Part shown: positions 1 through 7,799 of the stretch, piece after piece
How the letters are laid out: each line of letters begins with the position of its first letter
How positions within the stretch are numbered: position 1 is the stretch's first letter
NCBI GenBank assembly: GCA_050953105.1
Contig: JBMNMA010000001.1
Span: 434,001-498,000, forward strand
Direction of reading: 5' to 3'
Length of the DNA stretch: 64,000 bases
Origin: UBA1206 sp050953105
Lineage (GTDB): Bacteria > Bacillota > Clostridia > Oscillospirales > CAG-382
Notes under the pieces: model-generated
What the model was told of the DNA's origin: nothing
What the model saw: the letters and a program-made list of their open reading frames with translations, nothing else
The model's database searches: none
Made by a program: the position numbers and the translations under genes

Positions 1-1015
1 CTTTGCTCCCCAAAGGGGCAAGATACAGCACCGGTTTATCGGTAGCGGCATCTACGGCGCCGTCTGATTCCATGGCAAGAATAAGTCTTGACAGTCCGGC
101 GGCAAAGCCTATGGCAGGCAGTTCCGGGCCGCCCAGCTCGGCGATAAGTCCGTTGTATCTTCCGCCGGCGGCGATGGTGGACTGGGCGCCTATGCCTGTG
201 TGGACGAATTCAAACACAGTGCCGGTGTAATAGTCAAGCCCTCTTACGCATTTGGGGTCTTCTATATATCTTACACCCGAATTCTTAATTAAACCTTTAA
301 GGTTTTCGTAATGATTTTTACAGCCTTCGCACAAATAGTCGGTGGTTTTGGGGGCATTTTTAGCAAGCCTTGAGCATTCCTCCTCTTTGCAGTCGAGAAT
401 CCTTAAGGGATTGGTTTCAAGCCTGCCTTTGCAGGTGTCGCAAAGCTCATTATAATGCTCATTGAAATAGGCTTTTAACGCCGCCCTGTAAACAGGACGG
501 CATTCGGGACAGCCTATGGAATTTAAATGCAGGGTGTAATTTTTTATTCCAAGCTCTGAAATTACCGAATTGGCAAGGAAAATGGCCTCGGCGTCGGCAT
601 AAGGGGTGTTTGCCCCCATAATTTCGCAGCCGAACTGGAAAAATTCACGGCTTCTCCCCGCCTGGGGCTTTTCATACCTGAAAAAGTTGGAAAGATAATA
701 TAACTTAAGCGGCAGGGCGCCGGCATACAGTCCGTTTTCCACCACCGCTCTGCAGACACAGGCGGTGCCCTCGGGCCGTAATGTCATTGACCGGCCCTCT
801 TTGTCCTGGAAGGTATACATTTCCTTCTGGACAATGTCGGTGGTGTCCCCCACCCCTCTTACAAACAGTTCGGTGTATTCAAAGGTGGGAAAACGGATTT
901 CGGAAAATCCGTACAGCTTACCCTGCCGGCGGCAGACAGACTCAACCCGTTGCCACAAAGGGGTTTCGGACGGGAGAATGTCCGATGTGCCACGGGGCTT
1001 TTTTATGTCAGGCAT
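1..1015 (-). CDS. hisS: Histidyl-tRNA synthetase, C-terminal part cut by window edge
   Basis: Charges tRNA-His with histidine in the cytoplasm. Only the first 338 or so of about 420 residues are here; the frame is open at the left edge. Reading the complement, the protein begins MPDIKKPRGTSDILPSE, the usual class II HisRS start, followed by the motif 2 stretch TLRPEGTA (about residue 80) and the histidine-binding signature GLDYYTGTVFEF. A cysteine-rich insertion (CPEC, CDTC, DCKEEEC) sits between them, as in many bacterial HisRS. The ATG overlaps the stop of mgsA by one base (TAATG), so translation is probably coupled and hisS lies last in a minD-like/mgsA/hisS transcript. Family identity is certain; the C-terminal anticodon-binding domain lies outside the window. 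Confidence 0.95.
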   Translation of the reverse strand, partial: MPDIKKPRGTSDILPSETPLWQRVESVCRRQGKLYGFSEIRFPTFEYTELFVRGVGDTTDIVQKEMYTFQDKEGRSMTLRPEGTACVCRAVVENGLYAGALPLKLYYLSNFFRYEKPQAGRSREFFQFGCEIMGANTPYADAEAIFLANSVISELGIKNYTLHLNSIGCPECRPVYRAALKAYFNEHYNELCDTCKGRLETNPLRILDCKEEECSRLAKNAPKTTDYLCEGCKNHYENLKGLIKNSGVRYIEDPKCVRGLDYYTGTVFEFVHTGIGAQSTIAAGGRYNGLIAELGGPELPAIGFAAGLSRLILAMESDGAVDAATDKPVLYLAPLGSK

Positions 1016-1425
1016 TATTTGCGTTTCTCCTTCTTGATGTTTTCACGCCAGTCAAGGTCGCCTCTTTCAAGGGCGAACAGCAGTGCCTCGGCGGTGGCGA
1101 TATTGGTGGCTACGGGGACATTATACATATCGCAAAGGCGGATAAGGTTCATAATCCCCCCGGAATATTCTTCTTCGTTGTTGGGGTCGCCGAAATAAAT
1201 AAGCAGGTCAACCTCATTATAGGCAATACGTGAGGCTATCTGGTCACTGCCTCCCCGGGCGCCGGTTAACAGCTTTTCGATTGTAAGGCCGGTTGCCTCG
1301 CTGATGTATTTGGCGGTTATGGCGGTGGCGCAGAGCTGGTGCCTTGAAAGAATGCCGCAGTAGGCGATGCAAAACTCGGTCATTAAGGGCTTTTTGGCGT
1401 CGCTTGAAATAATTGCGATTTCCAT
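1015..1425 (-). CDS. mgsA: Methylglyoxal synthase
   Basis: Converts dihydroxyacetone phosphate to methylglyoxal and phosphate, a bypass of lower glycolysis used when phosphate is short. The 136-residue protein is a single MGS-like domain. It keeps the phosphate-binding GARGGSDQ segment (the Asp in GGSDQ aligns with catalytic Asp71 of the E. coli enzyme), the second acidic motif FGDPN, and the VATNIATAEAL strand-helix near the end. It is shorter than the 152-residue E. coli protein at the C-terminus. It is cotranscribed with the MinD-like gene, 45 bases upstream, a pairing also seen in clostridial min loci. The stop overlaps the hisS start. The family is clear; activity is inferred. Confidence 0.88.
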   Translation of the reverse strand: MEIAIISSDAKKPLMTEFCIAYCGILSRHQLCATAITAKYISEATGLTIEKLLTGARGGSDQIASRIAYNEVDLLIYFGDPNNEEEYSGGIMNLIRLCDMYNVPVATNIATAEALLFALERGDLDWRENIKKEKRK

Positions 1426-1470
1426 ATTGTAACCGATCCTTTCGTTTAGCGGTATACGGTGGACATTTAT

Positions 1471-2268
1471 TCAGTCAATAATTAACGGATAATGCTTTTT
1501 GCTTTTGGGCTTTTCCACGTTGTGGAACAGTGGAACGTTTTTGCCGGTTATGCGGCAGGCAATGTTGTATATTGCCGCTTCATAGGGGGATGCAACCTTG
1601 TCGTCGGTGGAAAAGGCGGTAAGTCCGCTTTCCTGGTCAATAAGCACGTTTTTGTCAAAGGGGATAACCCCCAAAAGCCTTATGGCGGAAAGGTTTATAA
1701 GCTCATAAACTGTGGGCAGCGCCTCTTCCCGGGCAAAATCCGGGCGGTAGCAGTTTACTATAAGCCTAAGATTGCGAAACCCCAATGACCTTAGCTTTAT
1801 TCCCGTCTTTTCGGCGGCCCTTATAGACATGGACTGGTGGAGGGATACCACCAGCGCATCGTCTGCGGCGGAAGCGAAGGCAAGGTAATAGGGGGTTTCT
1901 TCCGCCGAGGAATCGATGATTATATAGTCAAACATGGTGCGAAGGGTTTTGAAAAGGTCTATAAATGTACTTGCGGGTAATATTTTTTCGGGTTTCCACA
2001 TAGGGGATGCAAGAAAATGCAGGTTCTTTGGCTTTTCGCAGGGGATGATAGCGTCGTTTATGCCGCATCTGCCGTTTATTACGTCGTTAATATCGTAGAT
2101 GACTTCGCTTTCAAGGCCCAATGCCATGTCAAGGCATCTCATTCCGAAATCCCCGTCCACTGCAAGCACCTTTTTTCCCATGCCCGCAAGGACGGCGGAA
2201 AGGTTGGCCGAAAGGGTGGTTTTGCCTACTCCTCCCTTAAAAGAGGTTACGAAGATGACACGCCCCAA
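1471..2268 (-). CDS. MinD-like P-loop ATPase
   Basis: SIMIBI-class ATPase of the MinD/ParA/FlhG group, probably used for spatial positioning at the membrane. The protein begins MGRVIFVTSFKGGVGKTT, with the deviant Walker A KGGVGKTT, then AVDGDFG (switch) and DYIIIDSSAE (Walker B region, about residue 115). I chose TTG at 2268 because AAGGGGGAT lies five bases before it; the ATG at 2286 has no ribosome binding site and lies only about ten bases after the expected transcript start. At 265 residues the length fits MinD, but the tail KPKSKKHYPLIID does not look like the amphipathic membrane-targeting helix of MinD, and no minC or minE is adjacent. It precedes mgsA, the order seen in clostridial minC-minD-minE-mgsA regions. 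Confidence 0.75.
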   Translation of the reverse strand: MGRVIFVTSFKGGVGKTTLSANLSAVLAGMGKKVLAVDGDFGMRCLDMALGLESEVIYDINDVINGRCGINDAIIPCEKPKNLHFLASPMWKPEKILPASTFIDLFKTLRTMFDYIIIDSSAEETPYYLAFASAADDALVVSLHQSMSIRAAEKTGIKLRSLGFRNLRLIVNCYRPDFAREEALPTVYELINLSAIRLLGVIPFDKNVLIDQESGLTAFSTDDKVASPYEAAIYNIACRITGKNVPLFHNVEKPKSKKHYPLIID

Positions 2269-2302
2269 GACAATCCCCCTTGCCATAATAAATATTCATA
2301 AT

Positions 2303-2331
2303 ATTTTAGCATTCCCAAGCCCGTTTGTCAA
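2303..2331 (-). promoter_or_regulatory. Sigma-A-type promoter of the MinD-like/mgsA/hisS operon
   Basis: On the complement TTGACA (2326-2331) and TAAAAT (2303-2308) are 17 bases apart. The expected start of transcription, near 2296, supports the TTG start of the ATPase. Confidence 0.75.
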
Positions 2332-2407
2332 TAAGATGAACTTAAGAAACGGTGTTTGCGAAAATTTGTTTACATTGACTTAAAATTATATTTTTTGCAA
2401 ATTTCTG

Positions 2408-2436
2408 TTGACAACAACGGCGTGGGGTGATATAAT
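2408..2436 (+). promoter_or_regulatory. Sigma-A-type promoter of pyrR operon
   Basis: TTGACA (2408-2413) and TATAAT (2431-2436) have a 17-base spacer, a consensus match. Transcription from about 2443 gives a leader of roughly 145 bases before pyrR. Confidence 0.88.
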
Positions 2437-2468
2437 ATGCCGAAAACAAGAGTGAACATACTTTAAAT

Positions 2469-2484
2469 CGGTGCAGAGACGCCG
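2469..2484 (+). promoter_or_regulatory. PyrR-binding hairpin in pyrR leader
   Basis: CGGTG and CGCCG form a five-pair stem closing the hexaloop CAGAGA, which fits the CNGNGA terminal loop recognised by PyrR with bound UMP. It lies 27 bases after the expected transcript start and 44 bases before the leader terminator, the usual order of anti-antiterminator then terminator. Confidence 0.72.
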
Positions 2485-2527
2485 GCAAGTAGTGAGAATA
2501 ATCTTATAATATCCCATTATGCTTGTC

Positions 2528-2554
2528 TGCGTCCTTAAAAGGGCGCATTTTTTT
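2528..2554 (+). terminator. Attenuator terminator in pyrR leader
   Basis: TGCGTCC and GGGCGCA pair (one G-U) around TTAAAA, followed by seven T. It lies after the promoter and before the gene, so it can only serve as a regulated attenuator. PyrR-UMP bound to the hairpin at 2469-2484 would favour it. Confidence 0.82.
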
Positions 2555-2588
2555 ATGCCAAACAAACTACCAGAAAGGCGGGACGTTT

Positions 2589-3122
2589 ATGGAGATTAAA
2601 TCAAAAATACTTACCGAAGAAGCCTTTGACCGGACGGTTATGCGTATATCCCACGAGATTCTTGAGCGAAACAGCAACGAAACCGAGCTTTGCATTGTGG
2701 GAGTATTAAGACGGGGGGCATCGCTGGCATCCCAGATAGCCAATAACTTAAGAAAGCTTTCCGACATAACCATAAACTTAGGCACCCTTGACATTACCTT
2801 CTACCGGGACGATTTAACCAAGGATATCCTTAACCCGTCGCTAAACAAGACAGACGTTAATTTCAGCGTGGAAAACAAGGTTGTGATTATAGTCGATGAC
2901 GTAATCTACACCGGACGGACCGCCCGGGCCGCCATGGATGCGGTTATAGCCTTAGGCAGACCGAGGAAAATTCAGCTTGCCGTCCTTGTGGACAGGGGCC
3001 ACCGGGAGCTTCCCATACGGGGGGACTATGTGGGTAAAAACGTTCCCACCTCCAAAAAGGAAGTGGTGTCGGTTAGGGTTCCCGAATACGACGATTCAAA
3101 AGAGGTTGTAATTTTAGGTTAA
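2589..3122 (+). CDS. pyrR: PyrR bifunctional regulator / uracil phosphoribosyltransferase
   Basis: Binds pyrimidine operon leader RNA when UMP is high and promotes termination; it also has weak uracil phosphoribosyltransferase activity. The 177-residue protein has the type I PRTase fold with the PRPP loop VVIIVDDVIYTGRTARA (about residues 97-113) and the family-typical LVDRGHRELPIRGDYVGKN. I start at ATG 2589 (MEIKSKILTE), behind GAAAGGCGGG; the longer frame from 2523 would be translated through the attenuator hairpin. The leader carries a PyrR hairpin and terminator, so the gene appears to control itself and the uracil permease 26 bases downstream, as in Bacillus. Confidence 0.95.
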   Translation: MEIKSKILTEEAFDRTVMRISHEILERNSNETELCIVGVLRRGASLASQIANNLRKLSDITINLGTLDITFYRDDLTKDILNPSLNKTDVNFSVENKVVIIVDDVIYTGRTARAAMDAVIALGRPRKIQLAVLVDRGHRELPIRGDYVGKNVPTSKKEVVSVRVPEYDDSKEVVILG

Positions 3123-3148
3123 AATAAACAATAAAAAGGAGAAAATTT

Positions 3149-4585
3149 ATGGACAAGCCCCAAAACAATTTAATCTATCAGATTAACGACAAACCGCCCT
3201 TCCACCGGACCGTGCTGTTTGCCCTTCAGCAGCTGCTTGCCATTATTGCGGCAACAATAGTTGTTCCCGTAATTATAGGCAACGGAATGTCCCAGGCCGC
3301 AGCCCTTATGGGTGCAGGTTTCGGCACCATCGTGTATCTGCTTTTTACCAAGAACCGTTCACCCGCGTTTTTAGGTTCTTCCTTTGCATTTATCGGCTCC
3401 ATGGCCTCCGCCTTTGCCGGCGCCGCAACCAACGCCCTCGGCTATGCCGGTCTTTTAATAGGCGCTGTTATAGCAGGTCTTGTGTATGTAATAATCGCAA
3501 TAGTGGTTAAGTTTGCAGGCGTTAACTGGATAAACAAGCTTATGCCTGCGGTTATTATAGGGCCCACCGTTGCAATTATCGGTCTTTCCCTTGCCGGCGT
3601 TGCGGTAAGCGACCTAATGGGCGGTGTTACACCGGTTGGCGGTTCCTACATAGTAAACGGTCAGTCGGCAATCTACATCGTATGCGGGCTTGTCACCCTT
3701 TTCACTGTAATGATAGCCTCGGTTTATTCCAAAAAAATAGGCCGGCTTATCCCCTTTATCATAGGCATACTTGCCGGATACTTTACCGCCATAATATTCT
3801 ACATAATAGGCAAAATCGGCGGCTGGGAATCCTTACAGATTATCGACTTCTCCCCCCTTACCAACCTTTTTGATGAAATAAACATCAAATCCTTTATAAC
3901 CTACGACTTATATAAAGATTTTACCATCTACAAAGCCTTCGGCTCCTTTAACGAAGTAAACGGCACCTATCTTTTAACCCTCTTCACCGCTTACGCCCCC
4001 GTGGCTTTTGTGGTGTTTGCCGAACACCTTGCCGACCACAAGAACCTTTCCTCCATTGTGGGCAAAGACCTGCTTGAGGATCCCGGCCTTTCCCGCACCC
4101 TTATGGGCGATGGTGTCGGCTCGGTTGTGGGCTCTTTAGTCGGCGGCTGCCCCAACACCACCTACGGCGAATCCATCGGCTGCGTGGCTATCACCAAAAA
4201 CGCCTCCACCATAAGCATCTGGGGCGCAGCTATAGCCGCAATAGTATTTTCTCTCATAGCACCGGTTATGGCCTTCTTACAGACAATACCCAAGTGCGTT
4301 ATGGGCGGTGTGTGCTTTGCCCTCTACGGATTTATAGCCGTATCCGGTCTTAAAATGCTCCAGAAGGTTAACCTTAACAAAAACCGCAATCTGTTTGTGG
4401 CATCGGTTATCCTTATCGCCGGTGTGGGCGGACTTCAAATCCAGTTCGGCGAAGTTACCGTTAGAACGGTTGCCTGCGCTCTTATCCTTGGCATTATAAG
4501 CAACGTTATCCTTGCCGTAGGCAAAAACAACGACGACGATCTTGCCAACGAATATACCCTTGTTGAAAATAAGGAAAACAAATAA
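3149..4585 (+). CDS. pyrP: Uracil permease (NCS2 family)
   Basis: Membrane symporter importing uracil (possibly other nucleobases). At 478 residues with about 12 to 14 hydrophobic segments it fits the nucleobase:cation symporter-2 family. It begins with the cytoplasmic start DKPPFHRTVLFALQQLLA and carries the family motif around VVFAEHLADHK (about residue 290) and GGCPNTTYGESIGCVAITK (about residues 331-349), which forms part of the substrate site. It follows pyrR by 26 bases behind AAAAAGGAGA and ends at a strong terminator. The PyrR-controlled operon context favours uracil over xanthine or urate as substrate. Confidence 0.93.
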   Translation: MDKPQNNLIYQINDKPPFHRTVLFALQQLLAIIAATIVVPVIIGNGMSQAAALMGAGFGTIVYLLFTKNRSPAFLGSSFAFIGSMASAFAGAATNALGYAGLLIGAVIAGLVYVIIAIVVKFAGVNWINKLMPAVIIGPTVAIIGLSLAGVAVSDLMGGVTPVGGSYIVNGQSAIYIVCGLVTLFTVMIASVYSKKIGRLIPFIIGILAGYFTAIIFYIIGKIGGWESLQIIDFSPLTNLFDEINIKSFITYDLYKDFTIYKAFGSFNEVNGTYLLTLFTAYAPVAFVVFAEHLADHKNLSSIVGKDLLEDPGLSRTLMGDGVGSVVGSLVGGCPNTTYGESIGCVAITKNASTISIWGAAIAAIVFSLIAPVMAFLQTIPKCVMGGVCFALYGFIAVSGLKMLQKVNLNKNRNLFVASVILIAGVGGLQIQFGEVTVRTVACALILGIISNVILAVGKNNDDDLANEYTLVENKENK

Positions 4586-4603
4586 AATATCCTTTGTTGA
4601 CAG

Positions 4604-4633
4604 GGGCGGGCGGTAAAGCCCGCCCTTTATTTT
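4604..4633 (+). terminator. Rho-independent terminator after uracil permease
   Basis: GGGCGGGC and GCCCGCCC pair perfectly around GGTAAA, followed by TTTATTTT. Confidence 0.9.
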
Positions 4634-4666
4634 AAGCCTACATATTAACCACAGTTAATTTTCCCA

Positions 4667-4695
4667 TTGACAAACGGACACAAAATGGGTAAAAT
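4667..4695 (+). promoter_or_regulatory. Promoter of lipoprotein gene at 4744
   Basis: TTGACA (4667-4672) and TAAAAT (4690-4695) are 17 bases apart, 48 bases before the start codon. Confidence 0.78.
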
Positions 4696-4743
4696 AAGCA
4701 GGTAACTCATAATTTAAAATGTGAATAAAAAAGGAGTAGCTTC

Positions 4744-5607
4744 ATGAAAATCAAAAAGCTGTTAATTTTGGTTCTCTGCTTTGTGTTGGTGGCATCGTTC
4801 CTTGTTTCCTGCAAGGACGAAGGCGAAGACAAAAGCACCCCCGACGCAACCAGCCACGCCAGCGAACTTAATATCGCCGGCAAAACCCCCGAAGTAGCTC
4901 TTAAGATGGCCCTTGAAATCTTAGAAATGAAGAAAAACTACACCCTGGACATGGTCGCAAACATTGAAATGACCTTTGGAGATCAGAAGGTCGAAATGGA
5001 AATGGACATCGTAAGCAAGTACGACCTGTCCGACGAAAACAACATTAAGTTTTCCGTTGCAACCTCTCTTGACACCGGTTATGGCGAAACTACCAGCGTA
5101 ATCGCCTGCCTTGACGGCTATTACTATGCTATGGAAGTAAAAGCCCCCGTTACCAAAGAGCAAGCGGCTGAGGTTTATAAAGATGAAGGCAATTTTGCCG
5201 AAATCCTCGATGCCGAGTTGTTTAACACCATTAACAAAACCAACAACGAAGACGGCTCTGTCGTTATAACAGTTTCCGGACTCAAAGCCGAGGGCGAAAA
5301 CGAGAAACTTGACTCCCTGTATCAAATGCTCGGTCTGTATGGCCCGGGAACAGAAATCAAGGATTTCAACATTACCTTAAAAGTAAACAAAGACGGTATT
5401 ATAACCGAACTGGTTATAGTTATTGACGTTCATATGGAAGAAGGCGAAGCCGGTAGTTTTGATGAAAAAGTTACCTTAACCGGCACCTTTAAGGATTTCG
5501 GCACCACCACAGTTACAGCTCCCGAAGGCGCTGACCAATATGACGAAGTTGAATTTTCCGACATATTCGGCGACTTCGACTTTGATGACTTAAGCTGGGA
5601 AGACTGA
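4744..5607 (+). CDS. Predicted lipoprotein, LolA/LppX-like
   Basis: Surface lipoprotein of unknown function. The 287-residue protein starts with a type II signal peptide (MKIKKLLILVLCFVLVASFLVSC); Cys23 would be lipidated. After a short acidic linker comes one domain of alternating beta strands, with periodic substrate-like lines such as KYDLSDENNIKFSVATSL and KVNKDGIITELVIVIDV. That pattern resembles the LolA/LppX/DUF6612 type half-barrel, which I infer only from layout. The C-terminus is very acidic (FGDFDFDDLSWED). It is monocistronic between its own promoter and terminator. The next gene encodes a second lipoprotein whose C-terminal domain looks similar in size and pattern, so the two may be paralogues. 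Confidence 0.8.
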   Translation: MKIKKLLILVLCFVLVASFLVSCKDEGEDKSTPDATSHASELNIAGKTPEVALKMALEILEMKKNYTLDMVANIEMTFGDQKVEMEMDIVSKYDLSDENNIKFSVATSLDTGYGETTSVIACLDGYYYAMEVKAPVTKEQAAEVYKDEGNFAEILDAELFNTINKTNNEDGSVVITVSGLKAEGENEKLDSLYQMLGLYGPGTEIKDFNITLKVNKDGIITELVIVIDVHMEEGEAGSFDEKVTLTGTFKDFGTTTVTAPEGADQYDEVEFSDIFGDFDFDDLSWED

Positions 5608-5626
5608 TTTAAAGTTTTAAGACTAC

Positions 5627-5658
5627 GGGGCGGACATTTGTCCGCCCCCTTTATTTTT
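5627..5658 (+). terminator. Rho-independent terminator
   Basis: A ten-pair stem, GGGGCGGACA with TGTCCGCCCC, followed by CTTTATTTTT. Confidence 0.9.
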
Positions 5659-5674
5659 ATGGTAAATATTTATG

Positions 5675-5703
5675 TTGACAAAGAAATATTATTAATGTAT
5701 AAT
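5675..5703 (+). promoter_or_regulatory. Promoter of lipoprotein gene at 5738
   Basis: TTGACA (5675-5680) and TATAAT (5698-5703) with a 17-base spacer, a consensus match. Confidence 0.85.
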
Positions 5704-5737
5704 TGACTTAAATTAGTGCCGGGAAGGATAATGCGAA

Positions 5738-6889
5738 ATGAGAAAACTGATAATATTACTTCTTTCGTTGGCTGTTGTATCCTTTATCTTGGTTGCCTGC
5801 GGCAAGGGAGACAACGACACCAGCAGCGGTCAAAGCAGCGTTGTGTCTGAACAGTCAAGCAGCACTCCAAGCGATACGACAAGCACGGGGACTGACGAAT
5901 CATCCCTGAATCAGGATAGCTCGGCCGATATAACCGACGAAAGCTCCGAAGTGTCTGACGACAGTTCGGAAGCAACTTCCGAAGAAACCACGACGGAAAG
6001 CTCGGCGGAAAGTTCCATAGAAAGCTCGGAGGAAAGCATTCCTTCCAGTGAACCCGAACCATCCAGTGAACCTGAACCCTCAAGCGAACCCGAACCTTCG
6101 AGCCAGCCTGAACCTTCAAGCCAGCCTGAAACTTCAAGCAAGCCTGAAGAATCCTCCCAACCGGAAGAATCCTCCGAATCCGAGGAAAGAAAATTGCAGG
6201 GCATGAACGCTTCCGAGCTGTTAACCTATGCCTACAACAAAAACGCTGCGCTTGACTCATTTACGGCTAAAACCACCAACGAAATGAAGTTTACATATGC
6301 GGGGCAGAACGGCACCTATAAATTTACCTCCACCGTAAAGGTGCAGGGTTTAACCGGCTCCACCCCCAAAACCATATGCGACATAACCAAGATACTTGAC
6401 GACAGCTCCACCACCATAAACGAAGTATTCACCAACGGTTATTTATACAAAAAGCAGGAATCCAAAAAGCTTAAATACAAAACCACTCTTACCCAGCTTA
6501 AAGCTTCTCTGGCCAATAGCATAGGCATAGTGGAAGGGTTAAATTCAAGCGTATTTACCTCCCTTAAGAAGTCCACCGCCAGCGACGGCTGGACGGTAAC
6601 CGGAACCGGGCTTGTAAGCAGCAAGGCAAAAACCATACTTAACAACATAAGCGAATCGGTTGCTTTAGGCGTCACCGCCGATGAAATGACCCTTGAAAGC
6701 TTTACCGTCAACACCAATATAAACAAGCAGGGTTATATCACCCTTCAGACCACATCCTGCACTTTCTCGGTTAAGTATGCCGGTGTTACCCTTAAGTTTA
6801 CCATCACCAACCGCACCGAATACTCCGCTCTCAATACCACCACCGTCAGCATAAATATTAACCCCAACGAATACACCGAGGTTAAGTAA
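5738..6889 (+). CDS. Lipoprotein with long Ser/Glu/Pro linker
   Basis: Surface-anchored lipoprotein of unknown function, 383 residues. The signal peptide ends in LVAC, so Cys21 is the probable lipid anchor. Residues 25 to about 150 are a low-complexity linker rich in Ser, Thr and Glu that resolves into repeats of the type SSEPEP, SSQPEP and SSQPEE, as expected for a wall-spanning spacer. Residues 155-383 form a Thr/Ser/Lys-rich, strand-forming domain (MNASELLTYAYNKNAALDSF onward) similar in layout to the preceding lipoprotein. It is monocistronic with its own promoter and terminator. The repeat region may be length-variable between strains. Confidence 0.8.
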   Translation: MRKLIILLLSLAVVSFILVACGKGDNDTSSGQSSVVSEQSSSTPSDTTSTGTDESSLNQDSSADITDESSEVSDDSSEATSEETTTESSAESSIESSEESIPSSEPEPSSEPEPSSEPEPSSQPEPSSQPETSSKPEESSQPEESSESEERKLQGMNASELLTYAYNKNAALDSFTAKTTNEMKFTYAGQNGTYKFTSTVKVQGLTGSTPKTICDITKILDDSSTTINEVFTNGYLYKKQESKKLKYKTTLTQLKASLANSIGIVEGLNSSVFTSLKKSTASDGWTVTGTGLVSSKAKTILNNISESVALGVTADEMTLESFTVNTNINKQGYITLQTTSCTFSVKYAGVTLKFTITNRTEYSALNTTTVSININPNEYTEVK

Positions 6890-6901
6890 AAACAAACAAT
6901 A

Positions 6902-6931
6902 AAAAGCCTTCCCCAAGCGGGAAGGCTTTTT
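6902..6931 (+). terminator. Rho-independent terminator
   Basis: AAAAGCCTTCCC and GGGAAGGCTTTT pair around CAAGC, with a T tail. Confidence 0.9.
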
Positions 6932-6954
6932 ATGCTTTTGTATTCAAATATATA

Positions 6955-6983
6955 TTGAATATTATTTATTTTTGTGTTATTAT
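6955..6983 (+). promoter_or_regulatory. Possible promoter of nif3-like/hom operon
   Basis: TTGAAT (6955-6960) and TATTAT (6978-6983) are 17 bases apart, with TGTG before the -10 box. The match is weaker than others in the window. Confidence 0.5.
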
Positions 6984-7012
6984 TATTCCATAATTTTTTT
7001 GGAAGGTTTATT

Positions 7013-7780
7013 ATGAAAGCTTATAAAGTACTGGAATGGCTTATCTCCCTTTCCGATATTAAATCAAACCCCACGGTTGACACAATAAAGGAAGGAAATC
7101 CGGATAAAGAGGTAAAGCGGGTTGCGGTATGCTTTATTGCCACGCCCGACGTTATAAAAGCTGCCTATGACTGGGGCGCCGATATGCTAATAACCCACGA
7201 ACCCACCTACCATGACCACTATGATTCCTTTGAGGGTAACCCGGTGCTTTTAGAAAAGAAAAGACTAATCGAATCAACCGGTATGGTGGTGGCCCGCTAT
7301 CACGACCATGCCCACACCATGAACCCAGATATTATCCATTACGGCTTTTTAAATACATTGGACCTTGATTTTGAAATTACCCAAAGGCGAATGATAAACC
7401 TTAAAAACCCCATTACCCCCTATAATCTGGCAAGGCTTATAGAGGAAAAAAACGGGGTAAAGCATGTGCGTATTGTGGGCAAAACAGACTTTGAAGCCAG
7501 CCGACTTGCGTTATTTTTAGGTGCCTGCGGTGATATAAGCCATATTCCCTTAAAGGATGGTCTGGCGGACATTTCAATCTGCGGCGAGGTGTGCGAATGG
7601 AAATGCTGCGAATATGTAAGGGATGCTTCCCAGCTTGGACGCAATATGGCCATGCTTATACTGGGACACGTTGGCAGCGAAAGGGACGGCATGAAGCTTG
7701 TGGCCGATAAAATAAACAATGAGCTTGGCATTGAGGCGAAATACCTCGAATGCGGGGAAGTTTACTCATATACCGACTGA
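7013..7780 (+). CDS. Nif3-like dinuclear metal-centre protein
   Basis: Member of the NIF3/YbgI/YqfO family, toroidal proteins with a two-metal site whose physiological reaction is not settled (often annotated GTP cyclohydrolase I type 2). The 255-residue protein has the metal-ligand regions DMLITHEPTYHDHY (about residues 57-70), ARYHDHAHTMNPD (about 97-109) and the C-terminal LGHVGSERDGMK. The classical HHP motif reads HEP here. I start at ATG 7013 behind GGAAGG; the frame open from 6974 has no ribosome binding site and begins inside the promoter. It precedes hom by 19 bases and is probably cotranscribed with it. A Nif3-like enzyme lacking the middle domain is the best description. Confidence 0.82.
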   Translation: MKAYKVLEWLISLSDIKSNPTVDTIKEGNPDKEVKRVAVCFIATPDVIKAAYDWGADMLITHEPTYHDHYDSFEGNPVLLEKKRLIESTGMVVARYHDHAHTMNPDIIHYGFLNTLDLDFEITQRRMINLKNPITPYNLARLIEEKNGVKHVRIVGKTDFEASRLALFLGACGDISHIPLKDGLADISICGEVCEWKCCEYVRDASQLGRNMAMLILGHVGSERDGMKLVADKINNELGIEAKYLECGEVYSYTD

Positions 7781-7799
7781 AAATGAAAGGGAGTGAATT

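Noticed and set aside
5784..6260. 158-residue minus-strand ORF opposite the lipoprotein linker
   Set aside because: Mirror of a Ser/Glu/Pro repeat, giving an improbable Arg/Ser/Cys-rich product without ribosome binding site.
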